A DNA stretch of 8,590 nt from an uncultured bacterium (GCA_903884125.1 CAISDR010000501.1:1-8590), one strand, 5' to 3'; shown: positions 1 to 7,230, numbered from the stretch's first letter. Notes: generated by a model from the sequence alone, not told the origin. Program-made: numbers and translations.

Positions 1-165
1 ACCCTGCGTCGAGCCTCCCAGAACCGGTCGGTCGGGGTGGTGGTGGGTGGCCCGACCTTTGTCGCCAATCCCGAATATGCCGCTAAAGTGGGCGCCAATG
101 CGGCGGCCGTTAACGGTCGTCACGCAATCTATCAAGCACATAACCTTCTGGCACTTCTGCCTTGA
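1..165 (+). CDS. aerR: AerR/PpaA cobalamin-binding antirepressor, C-terminal end (partial)
   Basis: The reading frame is open from base 1 and ends with TGA at 163-165, giving the last 54 residues of a protein that starts outside the window. The segment VGVVVGGPTFVANPEYAAKV followed by GANAAAVNGRHA matches the last strand and helix of a B12-binding domain, where a Val-Gly-Gly-x-x-Phe strand is followed by a Val-Gly-Ala-(Asp/Asn) turn. In purple bacteria the gene just upstream of ppsR/crtJ is aerR (ppaA). Its product binds cobalamin in a light-dependent way and modulates DNA binding by PpsR/CrtJ. The position 78 bp before ppsR on the same strand supports this reading. The cobalamin-ligating residues lie outside the window, so B12 binding cannot be judged. 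A generic B12-domain protein is the only real alternative. Confidence 0.82.
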   Translation, partial: TLRRASQNRSVGVVVGGPTFVANPEYAAKVGANAAAVNGRHAIYQAHNLLALLP

Positions 166-243
166 CCGCTTCTAATTGTTTGGATTTGTGGATGAAGCCG
201 TTTAGAAGAAGGGGAGCTTTGACTCTAGAGGATATACTCAGTC

Positions 244-1671
244 GTGAAGGAATTCCTTTCTCCTTCGGAATCGCTGCGAAGCCTGGACGCACAATCTGCG
301 GCAGCCTTGATTGCTGCAGCGACCGATATAGCATTGGTCATTGATGAGGCAGGACTTGTCCGCGACCTGTCATTTCAAAATGATGATCTGGCACTGGAGC
401 TTGAAGGTTACGTCAAATGGCTGGGCCAACCCTGGGCAAGCACGGTAATGGTTGATAGTCGCAACAAAGTTGAATCCCTGCGACGGGAATCTTCATCAAA
501 GTCTGCGACCGCCTGGCGGCATCTGAACTATGCCTCGGCCAGCGGCGCATCTATTCCGATTCTTTTCTCGGCGGTCCAGATCAAGGACAAGGGCAATATC
601 GTAGCCCTTGGCCGCGATATGCGTCAGGTGACTGCCCTTCAGCAAAGACTTATGGACGCCCAGCAGGCGATGGAGCGCGATTATGCCCGCCTGCGCCAGG
701 CAGAGACGCGCTACCGGCTGCTATTTGAAATCTCGGCTGAAGCAGTTCTGGTGGTTGATGCGACAACGGGCAAAATTGTTGAAGCCAATCCGGCCGCCTG
801 CCAGTTGCTGGGTGAAGTAACCAGCTTCATGCTCGGGCGCATTTTCTTTGATCTTTTTGCAGGTGACAGTGCGGGCGCGATCCGGTCCATGTTATCGGGC
901 GTGCGTGCAGCCGGAAGCGTCGACAATATTGTCGCAGAACTTTCGGCTGGTGCTGTGAGTGTGCGGGTGACCGCATCAATTTTCCGCCAGGACAATCAAT
1001 CGTTTTTCCTGGTGCGATTGGCTACGACAGCGCCAAACGACGGTGCACTGGCAGCCAATGATCCCCAACGTCAGATGATCACCATGGTGCAGAATGCGCC
1101 TGATGGTGTTGTCATCACGGGTGCGGACGGTCACATTCTGTCCGCCAATCCGGCCTTTCTGGATATGGCACAACTGGCCACCAGCACACAGGCAAAATCC
1201 GAACCCCTTCAACGGTGGCTCGGACGTGCCAGCACCGAAATGGATGTGGTGTTTGCCAATCTGCGCCAGCACGGCACCATCCGGCTTTTTTCAACGGCCC
1301 TGCGCGGACAGTTCGGTACCACATCCGAAGTCGAGGTATCAGCGTCGCGTTTTCAGGAAGCCGGTCAGACCTTATTCGGATTTTCAATTCGCAATGTTGA
1401 TCGCAGGCTGGTCAATGATGAATCCGGTGGACGTCAGTTACCCCGGTCTGTGGCACAATTGACCGAACTGGTTGGTCGGGTGCCATTAAAGGATCTGGTG
1501 CGCGAGACCGCGGATGTGATCGAGCGGCTGTGCATCGAAGCTGCGCTGGAAATGACCGGCGACAATCGCGCGTCCGCCGCTGGCATGTTGGGTCTTAGTC
1601 GGCAGAGCCTGTATGTCAAATTGCGACGCTTCGGATTGGACCAGCTGGGTAAGGATGACGACGGGGAATAG
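244..1671 (+). CDS. ppsR: PpsR/CrtJ transcriptional repressor of photosynthesis genes
   Basis: This 475-residue protein has the full PpsR/CrtJ layout: an N-terminal PAS-like domain (about 15-125), a Gln-rich helix (about 128-155, VTALQQRLMDAQQAMERDY), PAS1 (about 157-270, with GKIVEANPAACQLLG), PAS2 (about 275-390, with GHILSANPAF) and a Fis-type helix-turn-helix (about 425-465, with GMLGLSRQSLYVKLRRFGL). In Rhodobacter the protein is a cytoplasmic tetramer that binds TGT-N12-ACA palindromes and represses bch, crt and puc genes under oxygen. The start is GTG at 244. An in-frame TAG at 226-228 rules out any standard upstream start, and the N-terminal LDAQSAAALIAAATDIALV matches the family beginning. 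A weak AGAGGA lies 11 bp upstream. Only two cysteines are present, Cys186 in PAS1 and Cys430 in the HTH. Cys430 sits where the redox cysteine of CrtJ (Cys420) lies, but nothing corresponds to the second one (Cys249/251). Confidence 0.96.
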   Translation: MKEFLSPSESLRSLDAQSAAALIAAATDIALVIDEAGLVRDLSFQNDDLALELEGYVKWLGQPWASTVMVDSRNKVESLRRESSSKSATAWRHLNYASASGASIPILFSAVQIKDKGNIVALGRDMRQVTALQQRLMDAQQAMERDYARLRQAETRYRLLFEISAEAVLVVDATTGKIVEANPAACQLLGEVTSFMLGRIFFDLFAGDSAGAIRSMLSGVRAAGSVDNIVAELSAGAVSVRVTASIFRQDNQSFFLVRLATTAPNDGALAANDPQRQMITMVQNAPDGVVITGADGHILSANPAFLDMAQLATSTQAKSEPLQRWLGRASTEMDVVFANLRQHGTIRLFSTALRGQFGTTSEVEVSASRFQEAGQTLFGFSIRNVDRRLVNDESGGRQLPRSVAQLTELVGRVPLKDLVRETADVIERLCIEAALEMTGDNRASAAGMLGLSRQSLYVKLRRFGLDQLGKDDDGE

Positions 1672-1683
1672 TTGGGAAGTTTT

Positions 1684-2568
1684 ATGCAGGCTCCGGCCTT
1701 AAAGACCGTCGCAGAATTACTAAAGCCGATTACGTGGTTTGCCCCCATGTGGGCCTTGGGGTGCGGGGTCGTATCTTCGGGCGCAACGATCACACTGCAC
1801 TGGCCCACCGTCATTGGTGGCATATTGCTTGCGGGGCCACTGGTATGTGGCACCAGCCAGGCCGCCAATGACTGGTTCGACCGTCATGTGGACGCGATCA
1901 ATGAACCAAACCGCCCGATTCCGTCAGGACGCATGCCCGGACGCTGGGGTCTTTATATCGCCATCATCTGGACCATTCTGTCACTGATCGTGGCAACCGT
2001 TCTGGGGCCGTGGGGATTTGGTGCGGCGGTATTCGGACTGATCCTGGCCTGGGCCTATAGCGCGCCGCCCTTTCGACTGAAGCTGAACGGATGGTGGGGC
2101 AACAGTGCGGTAGCACTTTGTTACGAAGGTCTGCCCTGGGTCACGGGTGCCATCGTCATGGGCGTGCGCATGCCGGACTGGCCGATCATGATATTGGCGT
2201 TTTTATACAGCCTTGGCGCGCACGGGATCATGACGCTTAATGACTTCAAGTCGGTTGAAGGTGACATCCGCATGGGCGTGAATTCCCTGCCGGTGATGCT
2301 GGGTGTTGAACGCGCAGCAAGCCTTGCCTGTCTGGTCATGGGCCTGCCCCAGATTGTAGTGATTGGGCTGATGTTTTTGTGGGGCCATCCGTTATCCGGC
2401 GCGCTGATTGCCATCGTGCTTCTGATTCAGGCACGACTGATGACGCGACTGGTCGAAGCACCCCAGGCCAATGCACCCTGGTATAATGCAACCGGCACCA
2501 GCCTTTATGTCTCGGGCATGCTGATTGCAGCCATTGCTCTGGGATCAGGTGCAGGTGTCGTCCCATGA
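1684..2568 (+). CDS. bchG: Bacteriochlorophyll a synthase (geranylgeranyl transferase)
   Basis: This 294-residue UbiA-superfamily membrane prenyltransferase esterifies bacteriochlorophyllide a with geranylgeranyl diphosphate, the tail-attachment step of bacteriochlorophyll synthesis. The first Asp-rich motif is at residues 62-78, with Asn62, Asp66, Asp70 and Asn73 followed by EPNRPIPSG. The second is NDFKSVEGD at 186-194. Both are needed to bind the Mg-diphosphate. The N-terminal KPITWFAPMWALGCG is typical of BchG, and the rest is a series of hydrophobic helices (about 8-9) in the inner membrane. I chose ATG at 1684, with GGGAAG 4 bp before it. A TTG at 1672 would add only four residues (MGSF). 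The gene starts 12 bp after ppsR, so the two may be cotranscribed, and it overlaps the next gene by ATGA. Confidence 0.96.
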   Translation: MQAPALKTVAELLKPITWFAPMWALGCGVVSSGATITLHWPTVIGGILLAGPLVCGTSQAANDWFDRHVDAINEPNRPIPSGRMPGRWGLYIAIIWTILSLIVATVLGPWGFGAAVFGLILAWAYSAPPFRLKLNGWWGNSAVALCYEGLPWVTGAIVMGVRMPDWPIMILAFLYSLGAHGIMTLNDFKSVEGDIRMGVNSLPVMLGVERAASLACLVMGLPQIVVIGLMFLWGHPLSGALIAIVLLIQARLMTRLVEAPQANAPWYNATGTSLYVSGMLIAAIALGSGAGVVP

Positions 2569-3932
2569 CCGAACCGGCAGGCGCACCATTGGCAGGCAAC
2601 CAGCCTGATCTGGGCTGGATCGGCATTGTGCGCCTGGGGCTTGTGCAGGCATCGATTGGTTCGGTTGTTGTGCTGGCCACTTCCACCATGAACCGGGTCA
2701 TGGTGGTGGAATGGGGACTGCCGGCGCTGTTGCCCGGGTTCCTGATTGCCTGGCATTATTTCATCCAGATTGCCCGGCCGGGATTTGGTCATGGTTCAGA
2801 TCGTGGTGGCCGACGCACGCCATGGATTCTGGGTGGCATCTTTGTGCTGACCCTGGGCGGTCTGGCCGCATCTTTTGCAACAGCGCTTATGGGCAGCCAG
2901 CTTGTGGCTGGCGTCATACTGGCAGTGATCGCCTACACAATGATCGGGATGGGCGTTGGGGCGGCAGGCACATCTTTGCTGGCCCTGCTGGCCAAGCGCG
3001 TCAGCCCGATGCGCAGCCCGGCCGCCGCCACCATCGTCTGGCTGATGATGATCCTGGGCTTTGTGATCACCGCTGGCATGGCGGGAAAATTTCTGGATCC
3101 GTTTTCTCCAGAAAGACTGGTCGCGGTGACGGCCAGTGTGGGAGCCATAATCTGCACGATAACAATATTTGCCCTTTGGGGCATTGAAGGGCGACCGAAT
3201 ACCGCACCGGCTGTTTCTTCAGCGCGATCCACCCATGATTTTCGCGACACGCTGATTGAAGTCTGGTCGGAACCCGCCGCGCGGCGACTGACAATATTCA
3301 TTTTTATTTCGATGCTGGCCTATAGCGCACAGGAACTTGTGTTCGAGCCTTTTGCCGGAACCGTGCTTGGCCTCACGCCCGGTGAGTCCACCCAACTGAC
3401 CGGCCTGCAACATGCTGGCGCATTGGTGGGCATGATCATTGTAGCCATTGCCGGTGCACGTCTGGGCACAATGTCCGGCTGGATTATTGGCGGGTGCGTG
3501 GCATCGGCAATCTTCATTTGCGCCCTGGCGCTGGCTGGAATGGCCGGACAGGTTTTGCCCATCCGGCCAATTGTATTTTTTCTGGGGCTGTCCAATGGCA
3601 CGTTTGCCGTATCAGCTATTGGTACCATGATGCGGCTTGCAGGCAAGGGAACACCAGGTCGCGAGGGGATGCGGATGGGCATATGGGGCGGTGCGCAAGC
3701 TGTCGCATTCGCCATTGGCGGACTGGCTGGCACCGGTGCAAGTGATCTGGCGCGCCAGATGCTGGGCGCACCGGACAATGCCTATGCAGCGGTATTTTTC
3801 ACGCAGGCATTTTTATTCTTGATTGCTGCCTATCAAGCACGTCAACTAGAACACAAACCAGTAAACGAGCGAGCCGGTCAGTCTTTTGGTCTTATATCCG
3901 CAACAGCCAAATCAGGTCAGGGAGATGGATGA
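2565..3932 (+). CDS. PucC/LhaA/Bch2-family major facilitator membrane protein
   Basis: This 455-residue polytopic protein belongs to the PucC family of the major facilitator superfamily. The N-terminal region reads VQASIGSVVVLATSTMNRVM and then VEWGLPALLPG, followed by the loop GHGSDRGGRRTPW at residues 75-87, all family hallmarks. About 12 hydrophobic helices follow, with a hydrophilic loop near 205-235 between the two halves. A gene of this family between bchG and bchP (orf428, bch2) is standard in Rhodobacter-like clusters. Family members LhaA and PucC help assemble light-harvesting complexes and are thought to deliver or handle bacteriochlorophyll. The position between the two tail enzymes suggests handling of the finished pigment, but its substrate is unproven. 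The start ATG lies inside the bchG stop (ATGA), which indicates translational coupling. The loop to the next gene is just as tight. The symbol bch2 is used for the orthologue by position only. Confidence 0.9.
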   Translation: MTEPAGAPLAGNQPDLGWIGIVRLGLVQASIGSVVVLATSTMNRVMVVEWGLPALLPGFLIAWHYFIQIARPGFGHGSDRGGRRTPWILGGIFVLTLGGLAASFATALMGSQLVAGVILAVIAYTMIGMGVGAAGTSLLALLAKRVSPMRSPAAATIVWLMMILGFVITAGMAGKFLDPFSPERLVAVTASVGAIICTITIFALWGIEGRPNTAPAVSSARSTHDFRDTLIEVWSEPAARRLTIFIFISMLAYSAQELVFEPFAGTVLGLTPGESTQLTGLQHAGALVGMIIVAIAGARLGTMSGWIIGGCVASAIFICALALAGMAGQVLPIRPIVFFLGLSNGTFAVSAIGTMMRLAGKGTPGREGMRMGIWGGAQAVAFAIGGLAGTGASDLARQMLGAPDNAYAAVFFTQAFLFLIAAYQARQLEHKPVNERAGQSFGLISATAKSGQGDG

Positions 3933-5131
3933 TGAGCGAGCTTGAAACCTTTGATGCGGTGGTTGTCGGCGGGGGCCCGTCGGGGGCGACGGCCGCGCAG
4001 GAACTGGCACAAAAAGGTCATCAGGTCTTACTGCTTGATCGTGCCGGTCGCATCAAACCCTGTGGTGGCGCAATTCCGCCGCGCCTGATCAAGGATTTTG
4101 AAATTCCAGATGAGTTGCTGGTGGCAAAAATCACCTGCGCGCGGATGATCTCGCCAAAATCAGAAAAGGTCGATATTCACATTCAGGGTGGATTTGTCGG
4201 CATGGTTGATCGCGAGGTTTTTGACGAATGGCTGCGCAATCGCGCAGCATCCGCCGGTGCCATGCGCCGCACCGGCACTTTTGAACAATTGACCCGCGAT
4301 CATGATGGCACATCGCTGATTGAATATTCCCACACCCTGCCCGATGGCACGCGCACAACATCACACGTGCGGGCGAAATGCGTGATTGGTGCCGATGGTG
4401 CGGCATCCGGTGTTGCGCGACAGGCGGTGCCCGGTGCTGAAAAAGTGCCATATGTTTTCGCCTATCATGAAATCATCCGTTCGCCGAAATCCAATGATGT
4501 GGATTTTGATGCCAAGCGCTGTGATGTCTATTATCAGGGTAAACATTCACCGGATTTCTATGGCTGGATTTTTCCCCATGGTGAGACGACCAGCGTTGGT
4601 ACCGGGTCAGCACAAAAGGGTTTTTCCCTGCGCAGCGCGGTGGGCGCCCTGCGCGATGCTTCCGGCCTGGGTCAGGCCGAGGTGATCCGCCGCGAAGGCG
4701 CACCCATTCCCATGAAACCCTTGCGCCGCTGGGACAATGGCCGCGATGTGATTTTGGCAGGTGATGCCGCCGGTGTTGTGGCACCTGCCTCGGGAGAAGG
4801 CATTTATTACGCGATGTTCTGTGGCCATCTGGTGGCGGATGCGGTGGACCGTTTTCTGGTCACCGGCAAGGCCAAAGCACTGGCCAGTGCACGCCAGCAG
4901 TTCATGAAGGCGCATGGGCTGGTGTTCTGGATTCTGGGCATCATGCAATATTACTGGTATGGCACCGAAAACCGCCGCGAGCGTTTTGTGCAGATGTGCC
5001 GTGATCCCGATGTGCAGCGCCTGACGTTTGAGGCCTATATGAACAAGGAACTGGTGCGCGCCAAACCACTGGCGCATGTCAAAATCTTCTTCAAGGATCT
5101 GGCCCATCTGACCGGCCTGCTGAAAGCATGA
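3929..5131 (+). CDS. bchP: Geranylgeranyl-bacteriochlorophyll reductase
   Basis: BchP reduces three double bonds of the geranylgeranyl tail on bacteriochlorophyll to give the phytyl form, using FAD and NADPH. The 400-residue length fits the family. The N-terminal FAD-binding fold shows GGGPSG at residues 14-19 and Asp37 at the end of the second strand. Next comes KPCGG at 43-47, a signature of this reductase family, then VIGADG at 152-157. The second FAD motif LAGDAAGVVAPASGEGI begins at 276, with Gly278-Asp279. Two adjacent ATG codons (3929 and 3932) are possible starts. AGGGAG at 3919-3924 is 4 bp from the first and 7 bp from the second, so the second is slightly more likely. The start overlaps the stop of the PucC-family gene, and the 3' end overlaps tspO by ATGA, which suggests coupled translation. 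Confidence 0.96.
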   Translation: MMSELETFDAVVVGGGPSGATAAQELAQKGHQVLLLDRAGRIKPCGGAIPPRLIKDFEIPDELLVAKITCARMISPKSEKVDIHIQGGFVGMVDREVFDEWLRNRAASAGAMRRTGTFEQLTRDHDGTSLIEYSHTLPDGTRTTSHVRAKCVIGADGAASGVARQAVPGAEKVPYVFAYHEIIRSPKSNDVDFDAKRCDVYYQGKHSPDFYGWIFPHGETTSVGTGSAQKGFSLRSAVGALRDASGLGQAEVIRREGAPIPMKPLRRWDNGRDVILAGDAAGVVAPASGEGIYYAMFCGHLVADAVDRFLVTGKAKALASARQQFMKAHGLVFWILGIMQYYWYGTENRRERFVQMCRDPDVQRLTFEAYMNKELVRAKPLAHVKIFFKDLAHLTGLLKA

Positions 5132-5628
5132 GTTCAATATCCCCGGCACGGCGCTGGCGTGCCATTGCTGTGGGTGTCTTATCGGCCATGGCGGTTGCCA
5201 TGCTTGGGGCAAGTGCCACGGATATCGGCCCCTGGTACGTTGAACTGCAAAAGCCTGCCTGGAATCCGCCCACCTGGGCCTTTGGCCCGGCCTGGACCAT
5301 CATATTTGCCCTGACCACCATGGCCGGGATCATTGCCTGGCTGGGGGCCCGACAAAAGCTGGTCCGTCAGAAAATTCTCGTCACATTTGCCCTTAATGTT
5401 TTATTGAATGGGCTGTGGAGTGAACTGTTTTTCCACTGGCACCGCCCGGATTGGGCGCTGGTGGAGGTCATAGCGCTCTGGCTGTCGATAATTGCGATGA
5501 TGAAGGTGGTAAATGCTGTATCCTTGACATCCGTTCGGCTGCTGTCTGCGTATCTGGCATGGGTGACTTTTGCAGGGATTTTGAATCTGGAAGTTGTGCG
5601 GCTGAATGCCCCCTTTTCCGGGCCATGA
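5128..5628 (+). CDS. tspO: TspO/MBR-family tryptophan-rich sensory protein
   Basis: This 166-residue protein has five hydrophobic helices and the TspO signatures: WYVELQKPAWNPPTWAFGPAW at residues 36-56 and LNVLLNGLWSELFF at 89-102, then AYLAWVTFAGILNLEVVRLN near the C-terminus, where the usual Pro before Tyr is Ala. TspO proteins bind porphyrins and related ligands. In Rhodobacter sphaeroides TspO sits in the outer membrane and lowers expression of photosynthesis genes under oxygen, acting through tetrapyrrole levels and the AppA/PpsR route. Here tspO directly follows bchP with an ATGA overlap and so must be made together with the pigment-tail enzymes. In Rhodobacter the gene after bchP is idi and tspO lies elsewhere in the cluster. 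No terminator is visible before cycA, so some readthrough is likely. Confidence 0.95.
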   Translation: MSSISPARRWRAIAVGVLSAMAVAMLGASATDIGPWYVELQKPAWNPPTWAFGPAWTIIFALTTMAGIIAWLGARQKLVRQKILVTFALNVLLNGLWSELFFHWHRPDWALVEVIALWLSIIAMMKVVNAVSLTSVRLLSAYLAWVTFAGILNLEVVRLNAPFSGP

Positions 5629-5638
5629 TCTGGTGAAA

Positions 5639-5667
5639 TTGTCCGCCGGCTGAATTAACTCTGTAAC
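5639..5667 (+). promoter_or_regulatory. Possible promoter of the cytochrome c2 gene
   Basis: In the 69-bp gap between tspO and the cytochrome gene, TTGTCC (5639-5644) and TGTAAC (5662-5667) are separated by 17 bp. They match 4 of 6 bases of each sigma-70 hexamer. The cytochrome start codon is 31 bp past the -10. This is a modest match, and the gene could also be served by readthrough from tspO. Confidence 0.3.
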
Positions 5668-5697
5668 CCTTTTGCGAACACTCCCCAAGGAGGACCT

Positions 5698-6066
5698 ATG
5701 AAATATCCAGCATTGATTTTGGCGGCCAGCGCTTTGGCATTGGCAGGACCAGCCCTGGCCGATGGCGATGTGGAAGCCGGCAAGGTTGTATTCAAGAAAT
5801 GCATGGTTTGCCATTCAGACGTGGCAGGGCAGAATAAAATTGGCCCGAGCCTGTATGGCGTCGTCGGCCGGCCGTCGGCATCAATTGCCAATTATTCCTA
5901 TTCGAATGGCATGAAGGCGTTCGGCAAGACCTGGGACGAGCCGACGCTGCTGAACTATCTGATTGCGCCGATGAAGACAGTTCAGGGCACAAAGATGAGC
6001 TTTGTGGGCCTGGCCGACGAAAAAGACCGCGTGAATGTGGTCGCCTATCTAAAGACGCTGAAATAG
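5698..6066 (+). CDS. cycA: Cytochrome c2, small class I c-type cytochrome
   Basis: The 122-residue precursor has an N-terminal signal peptide with a hydrophobic core and a likely cut after Ala21 (PALA|DGDVEAG), so the protein acts in the periplasm. The haem attachment motif CMVCH is at residues 35-39, with His39 as one axial ligand. GTKMSF supplies Met100 as the probable sixth ligand. Family motifs IGPSLYGVVGRP and the C-terminal NVVAYLKTLK are present. In purple bacteria cytochrome c2 carries electrons from cytochrome bc1 to the photo-oxidised reaction centre and also to oxidases. The location after the bch operon supports that role. The mature protein is only about 101 residues, shorter than the Rhodobacter cytochrome c2, so a mitochondrial-type membrane-free cytochrome c is the alternative name. 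A strong AAGGAGG (5687-5693) lies 4 bp before ATG, which points to high translation. Confidence 0.87.
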   Translation: MKYPALILAASALALAGPALADGDVEAGKVVFKKCMVCHSDVAGQNKIGPSLYGVVGRPSASIANYSYSNGMKAFGKTWDEPTLLNYLIAPMKTVQGTKMSFVGLADEKDRVNVVAYLKTLK

Positions 6067-6092
6067 TCCGGAAAACCGGTACGTTCTGATTA

Positions 6093-6130
6093 GGGCGCGC
6101 GGTTTGACGTTTTCAACCCGCGCGCCCTTT
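6093..6130 (+). terminator. Rho-independent terminator after cycA
   Basis: A perfect 10-bp GC-rich stem (GGGCGCGCGG at 6093-6102 with CCGCGCGCCC at 6118-6127) encloses a 15-base loop and is followed by TTT and CAGTTT. It lies 27 bp past the cycA stop, between two convergent genes, so it could also stop minus-strand transcription from the small membrane protein gene, although the minus side has a poorer T run. Confidence 0.85.
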
Positions 6131-6151
6131 CAGTTTGTGAGCGTCTGATCC

Positions 6152-6520
6152 TCAGGCGCGTTGGGTGGATGACCATTCACGGCCGATCATCCCGCCAACT
6201 GATCCGGTAATGCCGGATAACAGGGTTCCGATCATCAGGATTTCAATGGGCGTATCGCCGAGTTGAACCGACGCGATAATTGCAACCAGCGCAGACGTGC
6301 CGCCAACCAGTGCGCCGCCATAAGCACGTTCCCACAAGGCAACTTTTTGTGCGCCGACGGCATAGACCAACCCGGCAAAAAAGGCGATCAGACAGTCCAG
6401 TGGCGCGAACAGCGCAATCAGGGGATGATCAAAATGCCCGGCCACGACCATGGCCAATTGCACAAACAGGCCGAAAATAAAGGCCGATTGCGCTTTGGTG
6501 CCTAATATCCGATCCATCAT
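6152..6520 (-). CDS. Small four-helix membrane protein of unknown function
   Basis: I do not recognise this 122-residue protein. It has four hydrophobic stretches, at about residues 11-28 (SAFIFGLFVQLAMVVAGH), 33-56, 67-89 and 93-112. The last two are rich in Gly, Ala and Ser (GGALVGGTSALVAIIASVQLG and GTLLSGITGSVGGMIG). The C-terminus is short and polar. Two adjacent ATG codons start the gene. GGAG lies 4 bp before the first and 7 bp before the second (MDRILG), so the second may be the true start. It begins 25 bp after the stop of the deformylase gene on the same strand and is probably its operon partner. The inner membrane is the expected location. The Gly-rich helices suggest tight helix packing, but no function can be given. 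Confidence 0.75.
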   Translation of the reverse strand: MMDRILGTKAQSAFIFGLFVQLAMVVAGHFDHPLIALFAPLDCLIAFFAGLVYAVGAQKVALWERAYGGALVGGTSALVAIIASVQLGDTPIEILMIGTLLSGITGSVGGMIGREWSSTQRA

Positions 6521-6545
6521 CTTTCTCCGCCCTTGAGGTTTGCCG

Positions 6546-7139
6546 CTAGTTTATTACAGGTGCGCGTTTTTGCCTATGCCCAGCCTGACTTTGTCTTGCA
6601 TCGCGCCGGAATCTGAATTCTTCCCATCGGCGCGACAGTCGCTGGGTCAATGATAGGTGATCGGTGAACAGACGCCCGTCCAGATGATCTATTTCGTGCT
6701 GGATGCAAACCGCCAGCAAACCGCTTGCCTGCAGGTCAGCTGGCCTGCCGTGGTAATCCAGAAAGCGAACGGTGACTTCATTCGATCGCTGGATCAATCC
6801 CACGTAACCGGGTATCGACAGGCAGCTTTCTTCGGAAATGACCCGCTGACGGGAACGCCTGATGATTTCCGGATTCACCAAAAAACGCGGGACCGGTGCC
6901 TGATCACCAACACCAACATTTACGACCACCACTCGTTTGTCCGCGCCAATCTGCACAGCGGCCAATCCCAGTGCATTCTGCGCCCTGACCAGATCAAGCA
7001 TCCGGTCCATAAGCAGGCGGCAGTCATCATCAACAAGCAAAACCGGGCTCGATTTTACGCGCAGACGCGGGTTGGGGGCAGCTATTACCAGAAGGGGTTC
7101 CAGAAGCGGATTTGGGGTCAGCACTGAAGGCGAATTCAT
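6546..7139 (-). CDS. def: Peptide deformylase
   Basis: This 197-residue metalloenzyme removes the N-formyl group from the initiator Met of new polypeptides in the cytoplasm. All three family motifs are visible. Motif I is ALGLAAVQIG at residues 56-65 with Gln63, where the usual first Gly is Ala56. Motif II is ESCLS at 104-108, where Ser105 replaces the common Gly and Cys106 is a metal ligand. Motif III is QHEIDHLDG at 147-155, with His148 and His152 as metal ligands and Glu149 catalytic. The enzyme should be active. The ATG at 7137-7139 has AGGAA 9 bp upstream. The usual partner gene fmt is absent, and the gene is divergent from pucBA across a 218-bp shared region. It therefore looks like a second, cluster-associated copy rather than the housekeeping one, which I infer rather than see. 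Confidence 0.93.
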   Translation of the reverse strand: MNSPSVLTPNPLLEPLLVIAAPNPRLRVKSSPVLLVDDDCRLLMDRMLDLVRAQNALGLAAVQIGADKRVVVVNVGVGDQAPVPRFLVNPEIIRRSRQRVISEESCLSIPGYVGLIQRSNEVTVRFLDYHGRPADLQASGLLAVCIQHEIDHLDGRLFTDHLSLTQRLSRRWEEFRFRRDARQSQAGHRQKRAPVIN

Positions 7140-7188
7140 CGCGGAACTTCCTGGCAGATAAGGGCAAAAAGGACACGATCAGCGGTTA

Positions 7189-7206
7189 TGTCAACTTGTT
7201 ATGACA
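7189..7206. promoter_or_regulatory. PpsR/CrtJ-binding palindrome, site 1
   Basis: The sequence TGT-N12-ACA (TGTCAACTTGTTATGACA) fits the established PpsR/CrtJ motif exactly and has the extra TGTCA/TGACA arm bases, a 5-bp inverted repeat. It overlaps the proposed -35 of pucBA. A ppsR gene is in the same window, so its product is the natural ligand. Confidence 0.8.
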
Positions 7207-7224
7207 TTTACCTTCTGATATATA
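7197..7224 (+). promoter_or_regulatory. Probable pucBA promoter
   Basis: TTGTTA (7197-7202) and TATATA (7219-7224) are spaced 16 bp apart and each match 4 of 6 sigma-70 bases. The overlapping TATATG at 7221 gives an 18-bp alternative. The -35 lies within PpsR site 1, and transcription would begin near 7231, inside site 2, which fits simple repression. The implied leader of about 127 nt contains hairpins. No start site can be seen directly. Confidence 0.5.
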
Positions 7225-7230
7225 TGTCAA
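7201..7230 (-). promoter_or_regulatory. Possible divergent promoter of the deformylase gene
   Basis: On the minus strand the left arm of PpsR site 2 reads as a perfect -35 TTGACA (7230-7225). At 18-bp spacing follows TGTCAT (7206-7201), 4 of 6 for a -10. Transcription would run into def, about 60 bp before its start codon. The -35 match comes for free from the palindrome arm, so this is weak evidence. Confidence 0.25.

Noticed and set aside
162..344. A 60-residue plus-strand frame bridging aerR and ppsR
   Set aside because: It overlaps the true N-terminus of PpsR in another frame, has no ribosome site and no recognisable motif.
1672..1683. TTG start four codons upstream for bchG
   Set aside because: The ATG at 1684 has a purine-rich ribosome site and the family N-terminus begins near there. 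TTG starts are rare.
4131..5212. Long minus-strand open frames opposite bchP and tspO
   Set aside because: They lie entirely opposite strong known genes, lack ribosome sites and family motifs, and have compositions rich in His, Arg and Pro typical of antisense frames.
5662..5680. TGT...ACA upstream of the cytochrome gene as a PpsR site
   Set aside because: The spacing is 13, not 12, and the arms have no further symmetry (TGTAA against GAACA).
6068..6079. CCGG-AAAA-CCGG small hairpin after the cytochrome stop
   Set aside because: A 4-bp self-complementary arm with no T run is likely chance. The strong terminator at 6093-6130 explains the end of the transcript.
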